Source: Gammaproteobacteria bacterium
GTDB lineage: Bacteria; Pseudomonadota; Gammaproteobacteria; SZUA-21
Assembly (NCBI GenBank): GCA_003233075.1
Contig: QIKQ01000095.1
Location: 1-19,400, forward strand
Length of the DNA: 19,400 bases
Direction of reading: 5' to 3'
The translations under genes were made by a program, and so were the position numbers. The notes under the pieces are model-generated. The model was given only the letters and a program-made list of their open reading frames with translations, ran no database searches and had not been told where the DNA came from. This document shows positions 1 to 7,000 of the stretch, one piece after another; the stretch's first letter is position 1, and each line of letters starts with the position of its first letter.

Positions 1-536
1 TCACATTTAACAAAAATAGTCGTCAATGGCTACAGAAAAGCTATCTTTAGCTTGTATTTCGATTAATTTACTAATTTTAAATCAAAAGTCAAACGCTCGA
101 AATAGCGCTTTAAATTAACACATTAGTTCAGATTGAAACATTTAATTAGCTACCGCAGCGTATCCACCATTAATTAGTCATTTGCTACTATGTACATTGG
201 CAGTACCGACAAATGATTTTCCATGGCTTAACTTGAATTTCCTTAGCAACTACTACCATTTAGTAGGTTGCATGAGGGATATGACACATTTACACCTTTT
301 ACTAAATGACTCGTTTTTAAGCTAATATTGATCTTATTAATTGATTCACTGTGCCACTTTCGGTAGGCTATGCACTGGCCTACTACAGCGCCTTTATATT
401 ATAATTAAATAGTAGATTTTGAGTCACTGCCGTCCCATTACTTTAGTCCTATTTCACGAAACGCAGTAATTTAAAGTAAAAATGAGAGAATAGTAGATGG
501 AGACATGAAATTAGAAAATATTCGTCTTTGCGAAGC
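1..536. other. AT-rich gene-free stretch
   Basis: No credible gene is visible here. All frames are broken by frequent stops. The first 66 bases are open in frame 1 and end at a TAA (64-66), so a gene tail entering from the left cannot be excluded, but 21 codons are too few to identify anything. Two small hairpins can be seen: 246-271 (GCAACTACTA against TAGTAGGTTGC with one bulged G) and 363-383 (GTAGGC/GCCTAC around a 9-nt loop). Neither is followed by a T run, so neither is a standard terminator. Confidence 0.5.
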
Positions 537-653
537 GGCCTACGTCGCTGGAGCAATCTCGTAAAATAAATGGTATTTTTTAGAAAAAGAATGGCGAAAA
601 TGATTAGGAGATTGCTTCGTTTTGACCATGGATGGTCTTATGTCGTGTAGGCC
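537..653. repeat. Nested imperfect palindrome, MITE-like
   Basis: The outer arms GGCCTAC (537-543) and GTAGGCC (647-653) and the inner arms AGCAATCTC (552-560) and GAGATTGCT (608-616) are perfect complements in nested order, so the 117-bp segment can fold back on itself. The small palindrome GACCATGGATGGTC (624-637) lies in the right half. No clear flanking direct repeat is visible and no transposase is present. It could be a small non-autonomous element, a REP-type repeat or part of a structured RNA. The family is not recognised. Confidence 0.4.
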
Positions 654-706
654 ACGGAAGGCCGTGAGCGACCGCCCTGTAAAACAGGGCTTCTCGAAAA
701 GACGAG
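653..706. repeat. Cluster of three adjacent hairpins
   Basis: Three stem-loops follow one another in 54 bases: CACGG-AAGG-CCGTG (653-666), GCCCTGT-AAA-ACAGGGC (674-690) and CTCG-AAAAGA-CGAG (693-706). The segment is visibly richer in GC than its surroundings. It may be part of a structured RNA or a REP-like repeat. The second stem is terminator-like, but only two T residues follow it on the plus strand, so I do not call a terminator. Confidence 0.4.
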
Positions 707-718
707 TGGCGGCAGCTT

Positions 719-1015
719 ATGTCATCTTTATTTAAATCGTTTAGTGATATTAAGTAATTAGTCAGATTTAAATTATTTATTATCTTAACGGGACAGCAGT
801 GATCAATTATATATAAAAACACCAAGTGCTTAAATTGTGGCAAGTATTGGCATTACGAATTTAAACATGAATATTCGGCAGGCACTATTCAATTGGCTAT
901 GGAGTATCTAGTAGGATGGTTTATTATTAGATTTTTTCTATTCATATTCGTACTTAAAATAATAATTGCTATTTCATTAATTGTCTTTTCTTATTTAGAA
1001 ACATTCTCTATTTAA
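719..1015 (+). pseudogene. Possible decayed small membrane protein gene
   Basis: One frame runs from an ATG at 719 to a TAA at 1013-1015 and is interrupted only by TAA at 755 and TGA at 800. After the second stop it reads through KCLNCGKYW, a CxxC pair, and then a strongly hydrophobic C-terminal segment of about 25 residues. The only ATG in the intact part is at 899, giving a 38-residue hydrophobic peptide. No good ribosome binding site precedes either ATG. It could be a broken gene for a small Cys-containing membrane protein, or chance openness in AT-rich DNA. No family is recognised. Confidence 0.2.
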
Positions 1016-1086
1016 ATATTTCTGTTAGCTTACTTTATTGTAATATAAATGCAGTGCTGGGTCTTTGCATAGAGCTATACTAAAAT

Positions 1087-1806
1087 CTATCGACCCTTAC
1101 GAGCTTCTGCTTCCATTTGTTCAAAACTGGTATGGCGTACATCGCGGCCTTTGACAAGATAGATGACGTACTCGCAGATGTTACGCGCGTGATCACCTAT
1201 GCGTTCTAGTGCTCGGGCTGACCACATGATATCTAAAGAACGGGTAATAATTCTCGGGTCTTCCATCATAAAGGTGATGACTTGTCGACTTATGGCTTCA
1301 TATTCGTTGTCAACTTTCGCGTCACGCTTTGCTGTCTCGATGGCTTGTTCTACGTCTAGTCTTGCAAACGTATCCAATGCATTGCGTAACATTTTACGGA
1401 CAGTGTCACCCATGTGCTGTAAGGAATCTAGAGGACTTTTTTGGTCACCAAGATCCGCTAAATGTACTGCCATTTTTGCGATTTTTTCAGCCTCATCTCC
1501 AATTCGCTCTAAATCTGTAATGGTTTTAATAATGGCAACAATTAGGCGTAAGTCGCCGGCAGTAGGTTGACGTCTGGCAAGAATACCGCAACATTCTTCA
1601 TCGATTGAAACTTCCATCGCATTCACTTTGTAGTCATTGGTGATGACAATTTCACCTAACGCAGCATTGTTTTCGACTAAAGCGGTCATGGCATCTGTCA
1701 GTTGTTGCTCGACCATGCCGCCCATTGTTAATACGTTATTGCGTAAATCTTCTAATTCAACATTAAATTGCTGTGAAATATGATGGTCGATGTTCATGTT
1801 GTCCAT
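1087..1806 (-). CDS. phoU: Phosphate-specific transport accessory protein PhoU
   Basis: PhoU is a cytoplasmic regulator that links the PstSCAB transporter to the PhoR sensor and holds the Pho regulon off when phosphate is plentiful. The 239-residue product has the normal length. It shows the two repeated three-helix halves, each with the metal-binding motif ERIGD (residues 100-104 and 201-205). The N-terminus (MDNMNIDHHISQQFNVELED) aligns with the classical PhoU start, so the ATG at 1806 is chosen. AAGGAA lies a few bases upstream of it. The gene is last in the pst cluster, 55 bp after pstB, as in most gammaproteobacteria. I see no clear terminator after its stop. Confidence 0.97.
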   Translation of the reverse strand: MDNMNIDHHISQQFNVELEDLRNNVLTMGGMVEQQLTDAMTALVENNAALGEIVITNDYKVNAMEVSIDEECCGILARRQPTAGDLRLIVAIIKTITDLERIGDEAEKIAKMAVHLADLGDQKSPLDSLQHMGDTVRKMLRNALDTFARLDVEQAIETAKRDAKVDNEYEAISRQVITFMMEDPRIITRSLDIMWSARALERIGDHARNICEYVIYLVKGRDVRHTSFEQMEAEARKGR

Positions 1807-1824
1807 GGTTTTTTCCTTGCTACA

Positions 1825-1846
1825 GATTGGGTACCGATTGAGTACC
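1825..1846. repeat. Tandem 11-bp repeat between pstB and phoU
   Basis: GATTGGGTACC (1825-1835) is followed immediately by GATTGAGTACC (1836-1846); 10 of 11 positions agree. The spacing matches one DNA turn, but the unit does not resemble a Pho-box half site. It may be a simple duplication in the untranslated gap. Confidence 0.5.
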
Positions 1847-1861
1847 GAATGTCAATTATTG

Positions 1862-2704
1862 TTAACCGTAACGACCGGTAATATAATCCTCTGTTTGCTT
1901 TTGGATAGGATTAGTAAATAAAGTGTTAGTATCTGAAAATTCAATTAAATCGCCAATATACATAAATGCAGTGTAATCTGAAACTCGGGCAGCTTGTTGC
2001 ATATTATGTGTCACTATTACTATAGTATAATCAGATTTTAATTTGTAGATCAGTTCCTCAATTTTTAGTGTTGAGATTGGATCGAGTGCTGAGGCAGGCT
2101 CATCCAGTAGCAAAACTTCAGGTTCAATCGCAATAGCTCGTGCGATTACTAGGCGTTGTTGCTGGCCTCCTGATAAGCCGAGTGCATTATCATCTAAGCG
2201 ATCTTTTACCTCATCCCACAGAGCAGCGCTTTTTAATGAACGTTCAACTACTTCATCTAGTTTTCTTTTATCGTTGGTGCCTTGAATTCTAAGGCCATAG
2301 GCGACATTCTCGAATATAGATTTTGGGAATGGGTTTGGTTTTTGGAATACCATGCCTACTTTTCGCCTAAGATCCGATACATTCACTGATTTATCGTAAA
2401 TGTTGTTTCCATGCAACAAGATCTCACCTTCAACTCGTGCAATATCAACTAGGTCATTCATGCGATTAAAGCATCGAAGTAAGGTAGATTTGCCACAGCC
2501 ACTTGGGCCAATAAAAGCAGTTACCTTTTTTTCAGGAATTGATAAGTTAATCGCATTTAAGGCTTTTTTGTCGCCATAATATAATTCAAGATTTTTTGCT
2601 TCAATTGCGACGGTTTCATTTTCTATGTGGTTAGTATTGTCATTTGGTTTTTCACGCATGGCTCCAATATTGATTGAGTGTGTTTTACTTGAATCTTTGC
2701 TCAT
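1862..2704 (-). CDS. pstB: Phosphate ABC transporter ATPase PstB
   Basis: PstB is the cytoplasmic ATPase that powers phosphate import by PstSCAB. The 280-residue product carries all ABC elements: Walker A GPSGCGKST (66-74), Q-loop Gln121, signature LSGGQQQR (177-184), Walker B VLLLDEP (197-203) with catalytic Glu202, and switch His233 in VTHNM. The FQKPNPFP and LDPISTLKIEELI stretches are typical of the PstB subfamily. About 30 N-terminal residues precede the ABC core and are low in conserved features. GAGG lies 7 nt before the ATG, and pstA ends 17 bp upstream, so the gene is cotranscribed with pstA. Confidence 0.98.
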   Translation of the reverse strand: MSKDSSKTHSINIGAMREKPNDNTNHIENETVAIEAKNLELYYGDKKALNAINLSIPEKKVTAFIGPSGCGKSTLLRCFNRMNDLVDIARVEGEILLHGNNIYDKSVNVSDLRRKVGMVFQKPNPFPKSIFENVAYGLRIQGTNDKRKLDEVVERSLKSAALWDEVKDRLDDNALGLSGGQQQRLVIARAIAIEPEVLLLDEPASALDPISTLKIEELIYKLKSDYTIVIVTHNMQQAARVSDYTAFMYIGDLIEFSDTNTLFTNPIQKQTEDYITGRYG

Positions 2705-2721
2705 TGTGTAACCTCAGTACT

Positions 2722-4389
2722 CTAATTTTCAAGAGCGCGATATTTTTCGCGTAAACGATTGCGGATTGAAATTGCCGTTAAATTTAAAATGATTATGACC
2801 ATAACCAGTATGAAAGCGGTAGCAAAGACCAAAGGTTGAACAGCCTCTGAATCTGGACTCTGAAAAGCAAGACCGTAGATGTGATTACCTAAATGCATAA
2901 AGGTGCGATCTACATGTAAAAAGGGTGGGTTAAGATCGATAGGTGGAGAAGGACTATACATGACAACTCCAACCAACATCAGCGGTGCTACTTCTCCAGC
3001 TGCTCGAGCAATTGCAAGTATAAGGCCGGTGATCATGCCAGGGCTTGCCATAGGTAGAACTGTACGCCATAGGGTCTCAGCTTTAGTTGCACCAAGTGCT
3101 AAACTGCCTTCCCGAATTGCACGTGGTACCCGAGAAAGTCCTTCTTCTGTTGCCACAATAACGACGGGCAGGGTTAATAATGCGAGAGTAAGCGCAGCCC
3201 ACATTAGAGAGGGAGAACCAAAAGTCGTAATATTGCTGTCTACACGTTCAGGATAGAAAAAGACATCTAAACTTCCGCCAAGAACATAAACAAAAAAACC
3301 AAGTCCAAATACACCGAAAACTATGGACGGTACACCGGCTAAGTTGTTAACAGATATTCTGACGATGCGTATGAGGACACCTTGTTTCGCATATTCGCGT
3401 AAATATATTGCGCCGATTACTCCGATCGGAGTGACCAATATTGTCATTAGTATGACCATGACAACGGTGCCCAATATGGCTGGAAATATTCCACCTTCGG
3501 TATTTGCCTCGCGAGGATCATCGGACAAAAATTCCCAAAATTTTTCCACGTACAATATAGATTTCCCAAACACAGACAATTGGTTTGGTTGATAAATGCG
3601 AATTATATTGGCCAGATTTATTTCAAAGGTTTTATTATCTTGGGTTTTAAAAACTAAAATATCTCGATTAATTTTTTGGCGCAAGCTTAGCAACTTGGTT
3701 TTTAGTTTATCATTCTCCGCGTCTAGTTTGGCTTCCGAAATTTTTAAGCTTTGATATTTACGAATGTCTTTTTCTTTGTAGAAATCCAATTTTATTTTTT
3801 CTAAATTTAAATTAGATTTTTTGTAATTGATAGTGCCAATATCGTCTTTTTCGATTTCGTAAATTTGATCGTGCAATTCAGTTGCTCGATCAAGTAGTTT
3901 ATCCAGTGAGCCCGCAATATTTTCTTTATCAATGACGCTGTCTTTTTGTTTAATAGCATGAAAATAGCCGTAAAAGTTTCCACCGCTGCGCTGCTCTACC
4001 ACCACTATATTTTTTGGATACTGAATCGACTTTAGGAAATCCTTTAAATAGGTCCGAAACACAATTTTGTATTTATCACCCTTTAGAATTGATTCTTTAA
4101 TAAGATAGCGTTCAAATTCTAACTTGTCTTTTGGTACTGGAATGTTTTCATTGCCTTCCTTGATGACGATTGCCGGAACTGTCTTGCTGTTTTGTAATTC
4201 ACCAACGACAAGCACCTTTTTTTGTGTAGGTTCATTATAGTCTGCGACCATTACGTCTTTCGGCCAAAAATAAACCATACCGCGAGATGCGATTAGTAAA
4301 ATTATTGAGGCTACCATTAATATACAGACAGCAATTGCGCCAGCATTGAGCCAAATCCAAGGAGTTCCACTTTTAAACCATTTTTTCAT
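2722..4389 (-). CDS. pstA: Phosphate ABC transporter permease PstA, long form
   Basis: PstA is one of the two membrane-spanning subunits of the phosphate importer. The 555-residue product is about twice the length of the E. coli form. Residues about 13-34 form a first membrane helix. Residues about 45-300 are a charged, non-membrane insert, probably periplasmic, that includes a Lys/Glu-rich helical stretch (about 165-245) of coiled-coil character. Residues about 300-555 are the permease domain, with the ABC-contact loop EEGLSR...GSLALGATKAET (about 415-439). Long PstA proteins with an N-terminal extension of the DUF3333 kind are known in gammaproteobacteria; assigning this insert to that family is an inference. 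Start and stop overlap with pstC as TGATG, implying translational coupling. Confidence 0.95.
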   Translation of the reverse strand: MKKWFKSGTPWIWLNAGAIAVCILMVASIILLIASRGMVYFWPKDVMVADYNEPTQKKVLVVGELQNSKTVPAIVIKEGNENIPVPKDKLEFERYLIKESILKGDKYKIVFRTYLKDFLKSIQYPKNIVVVEQRSGGNFYGYFHAIKQKDSVIDKENIAGSLDKLLDRATELHDQIYEIEKDDIGTINYKKSNLNLEKIKLDFYKEKDIRKYQSLKISEAKLDAENDKLKTKLLSLRQKINRDILVFKTQDNKTFEINLANIIRIYQPNQLSVFGKSILYVEKFWEFLSDDPREANTEGGIFPAILGTVVMVILMTILVTPIGVIGAIYLREYAKQGVLIRIVRISVNNLAGVPSIVFGVFGLGFFVYVLGGSLDVFFYPERVDSNITTFGSPSLMWAALTLALLTLPVVIVATEEGLSRVPRAIREGSLALGATKAETLWRTVLPMASPGMITGLILAIARAAGEVAPLMLVGVVMYSPSPPIDLNPPFLHVDRTFMHLGNHIYGLAFQSPDSEAVQPLVFATAFILVMVIIILNLTAISIRNRLREKYRALEN

Positions 4390-6719
4390 CAGAGATTACT
4401 ATACTTGTTTCTTAAGCGTTGACGGACAATTTCAGCAATTGTATTAAATACAAATGTAAACAAAAATAAGACTAATGCAGTTAAAAATAAAATTCTAAAA
4501 TGGGTGCTGTGTTGTGCTGCTTCCGGCAATTCGGTCGCAATGTTGGAAGAGAGAGTACGCATTCCGGTAAATATACTGCCATCCATAATTGCGGTATTGC
4601 CGGTCGCCATTAAAATAATCATAGTTTCGCCGATAGCGCGGCCAAAACCGATCATGACCGCGGAAAACATACCTGGAGAGGCGGTCAGTAATACCACGCG
4701 CGATAAGGTTTGCCAGGCAGTTGCACCGAGTGCAAGTGAACCTTGAGTGAGATGTTTTGGTACAGCGAAAATTGCATCTTCTGCAATTGAAAAAATAGTT
4801 GGTATAACAGCAAAACCCATCGCTAATCCGATAATGATGGAGTTACGTTGTTTATAGTCTATCTTGTTTTCTCCTGTACCTAGCCAGTGGCTCATGCTGC
4901 CATCGAAGAAAAGATTGTCGAAAATGGGACCAAGTACATTAAACGTCAACCAGACGACTAATATAATCACAGGTATTAGTAATGCTGCTTCCCATCCATC
5001 AGGAATTTTATGTCGATAGCGTGACGGTACGCGGTTCCAATAGTAACTGGCAAGTAGTATACCTAAGGGAAGAGTCGCCAATATTAGAAAGACACCTGTT
5101 AAATTTTTATCAACTAATGGGGCAAGCCATAGACCAGCTAAGAAACCAATGATAACCGTTGGTAGGGCTTCCATGATCTCAATGCTAGGTTTGACTACCT
5201 TGCGCATTCTGGATGCCATAAAGTAGGCGGTAAAGATCGCACCCAAAATCGCCAAAGGTATGGAAATGAGCATGGCGTAAAACGCAGCTTTTAGGGTGCC
5301 GAAGGATAATGGCATTAAGCTAAATTTTGGCTCTACATCATGTGATGCGGTGCTTTGCCAAATCCATTTTTCTTCTGGGTGGTTTTCATACCAGACCTTG
5401 CCCCACAAAGAAGACCAGGATACTTCGGGGTGGTTATTTTTTATATGCCAAAACTGAAGTGATCTAGTTGATGATGAATTTGATTGATTAGCTACTAAGA
5501 CAGTTTCAATTAGTACAGCATCAGCTCTGGGTGCGAGATAGACAGCTAATATTGGTTTTTTAGTTAGGAATTCGTTATAGAGGATTCGATCAGCAGTTGA
5601 ATGATAGATTGCAAGATGACCTTTGCTATCAACAGCGGCAAATCCCTTGCGACTATATTCTGTACTGATGCTACTTATTTTTGCATTTTGTTGTGAAAAT
5701 TCACGAATTTTAATTAGACTATAATTATTGTTCTGGTCTCGAACCGGAAACCATTGCATTAGCTTGCCAGCATCAGTACCGATCAACAAAGAAGTGCCAC
5801 CCACTAAAAACCGCATGTCGCTTACATTTGCTTGTGGTGTTAGTGAGGGAATATGTTGAAGTAATTTCGCGGTTTTTTTATCGCTAATATCGTAAAAAGA
5901 TAATCCATTATTTTTGTGTAATACATAAACCCATTTTTGTTCTTTGTTTACAAGGATTTGTTTAACTGATTCAACGGCTAATTCTGTGATCGTAATTTGG
6001 CTTTGTTCAAATTCGGCGGGTTCATCTTCATCAAGTGTGCTTGCTTTTTCAAGATAGCTTAATTTTATTTTACCGTCGCTATCGTGTGTAATGATGCTAA
6101 TGCCATCTTCGTCCCATTCCGCGCTAATTTTTTCAAGACGTTTTTGCTTGCTAATGACAATTGGTTTTCCAGAAAATGGATAATCAAGTTTTGCTGTAAT
6201 TATGCGATTGCCTTTTTCGTCGTGACTGACTTCAAAGAAATGTCTGGCTATGATAGCTTCGCCAGTATCTAAACCAAATACAACAATTTCTTTGCCTTCT
6301 AGTTCTTCGTCTTTCTCTACTATTCCCTTTTTGTTTGGTTCGGTTTTATAAAAACTGATTATTTTGCTGTTGTTAGGTAATTTTATTTGTTCGGTATGAG
6401 TTACTTTTCCTGTATTGGTATTGAAAAAATACACTTTGCCTTTTTCGGTCACTCGAGTTGATATAACTAAGCGACCTTCAGTCGATAAATATAAAGTTTT
6501 ACTGCTATCGCCTGGCATGACATATTCAGATACCTTAGTCACTTCAGTATCATAGAAAAGCGGTACAACCTCGTAAAGTAAATAGAGAAAAATAAGGCAT
6601 ATCGCAAGAATGACACTGTAACCACCTGCGTTTACTATATAGCGTGCAAGGCTGTCTTTGAAACCCCGATATTTTTGAATACGAGAACTGGATTTTTGAA
6701 TATTTGGCTCGGAGCTCAT
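4389..6719 (-). CDS. pstC: Phosphate ABC transporter permease PstC, long form with periplasmic insert
   Basis: PstC pairs with PstA to form the phosphate channel. The 776-residue product begins with a membrane helix (about 33-54). A soluble region of about 410 residues (55-465) follows, and then the permease domain with its EAA-type loop EDAIFAVPKHLTQGSLALGA (about 647-666). The insert contains several WD-like blades of hydrophobic strands ending in DGK/DSKG turns, for example near 73-107, 195-224, 249-283, 297-326, 346-378 and 388-426. This suggests a beta-propeller on the periplasmic side. Long PstC forms are known in related bacteria; the propeller reading is inference. No Shine-Dalgarno sequence precedes the ATG, and a Pho box lies 22 bp away. 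The stop overlaps the pstA start. Confidence 0.94.
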   Translation of the reverse strand: MSSEPNIQKSSSRIQKYRGFKDSLARYIVNAGGYSVILAICLIFLYLLYEVVPLFYDTEVTKVSEYVMPGDSSKTLYLSTEGRLVISTRVTEKGKVYFFNTNTGKVTHTEQIKLPNNSKIISFYKTEPNKKGIVEKDEELEGKEIVVFGLDTGEAIIARHFFEVSHDEKGNRIITAKLDYPFSGKPIVISKQKRLEKISAEWDEDGISIITHDSDGKIKLSYLEKASTLDEDEPAEFEQSQITITELAVESVKQILVNKEQKWVYVLHKNNGLSFYDISDKKTAKLLQHIPSLTPQANVSDMRFLVGGTSLLIGTDAGKLMQWFPVRDQNNNYSLIKIREFSQQNAKISSISTEYSRKGFAAVDSKGHLAIYHSTADRILYNEFLTKKPILAVYLAPRADAVLIETVLVANQSNSSSTRSLQFWHIKNNHPEVSWSSLWGKVWYENHPEEKWIWQSTASHDVEPKFSLMPLSFGTLKAAFYAMLISIPLAILGAIFTAYFMASRMRKVVKPSIEIMEALPTVIIGFLAGLWLAPLVDKNLTGVFLILATLPLGILLASYYWNRVPSRYRHKIPDGWEAALLIPVIILVVWLTFNVLGPIFDNLFFDGSMSHWLGTGENKIDYKQRNSIIIGLAMGFAVIPTIFSIAEDAIFAVPKHLTQGSLALGATAWQTLSRVVLLTASPGMFSAVMIGFGRAIGETMIILMATGNTAIMDGSIFTGMRTLSSNIATELPEAAQHSTHFRILFLTALVLFLFTFVFNTIAEIVRQRLRNKYSNL

Positions 6720-6741
6720 ATTAGTATGGTAATAGACCTAT

Positions 6742-6759
6742 ATGACAGCTTTGTGACAA
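6742..6759 (-). promoter_or_regulatory. Pho box in front of pstC
   Basis: On the minus strand the sequence reads TTGTCAC-AAAG-CTGTCAT: two 7-bp half sites separated by 4 bp, close to the PhoB consensus. Exactly 10 bp further towards pstC is TACCAT (6731-6726), a plausible -10. This gives the PhoB-activated architecture in which the Pho box replaces the -35. The expected start of transcription falls on or next to the pstC ATG. Confidence 0.85.
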
Positions 6760-6783
6760 TATACGATTAATGTAGCCTGCACT

Positions 6784-6947
6784 CCAATGCCATTAACTTA
6801 AGAATAATTAAATTTTGTAGCCTGTAGGAGCGCAGCGAGTACAGGGAAATCTATTCAAATCGTTACTATTTCCCTGTACTTGGCGTTTTACAAACGCCAC
6901 CTACAGGCTACTTAATTTTGTAACAAAGCTTAAGTTAATGGCATTGG
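6784..6947. mobile_element. 164-bp MITE-like element in the pstS-pstC gap
   Basis: Perfect 19-bp terminal inverted repeats are present: CCAATGCCATTAACTTAAG (6784-6802) and its complement (6929-6947). They are flanked by the 8-bp direct repeat CCTGCACT (6776-6783 and 6948-6955), which looks like a target-site duplication. Inside are two further inverted arm pairs, 6817-6828 with 6900-6911 and 6838-6850 with 6868-6880, so the whole element can fold into a long hairpin. It encodes no protein, so it would need a transposase from elsewhere. Removing the element and one direct repeat restores a 43-bp palindrome, which supports insertion. The IS family is not assigned. Confidence 0.7.
6873..6911 (-). 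repeat. REP-like unit inside the MITE
   Basis: On the minus strand this unit starts with GTAG and then folds as CCTGTA/TACAGG, a 2x2 mismatch, and an 8-bp inner stem TGGCGTTT/AAACGCCA around a 3-nt loop. It is the same length as the unit at 6948-6986, and its stem changes are compensated. A shorter relative (GTAG, then CCTGTA/TACAGG arms) sits in the opposite orientation at 6817-6845, so the two form an inverted REP pair. Confidence 0.6.
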
Positions 6948-7000
6948 CCTGCACTCAGCGTTCTACGAACGCTTCCTGTAGGCTACCCAAAAACGAAATA

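Larger units (their letters stand above)
6772..6986. repeat. REP-like palindrome interrupted by the MITE
   Basis: Joining 6772-6783 to 6956-6986 gives a 43-bp palindrome. It has outer arms GTAGCCTGCA and TGTAGGCTAC (one mismatch), a 3x3 internal loop, and an inner stem AGCGTTC-TAC-GAACGCT (6957-6973). GTAG at both ends followed by an imperfect hairpin recalls REP elements. Its right half (6948-6986) aligns over 39 bp with an inner unit of the element at 6873-6911. Confidence 0.6.

Noticed and set aside
1..66. Open frame entering from the left edge
   Set aside because: Only 21 codons with no recognisable motif; cannot be told from chance.
505..650. Two 19-codon ORFs (505-564 and 591-650) within the palindrome
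   Set aside because: The first has a modest GGAG upstream, but both are mainly translations of the palindrome arms and have no other support.
604..843. Minus-strand frame of 79 codons with a TTG start
   Set aside because: It runs across the hairpin cluster, has no ribosome site, and its apparent C-terminus is a translation of palindromic repeat DNA.
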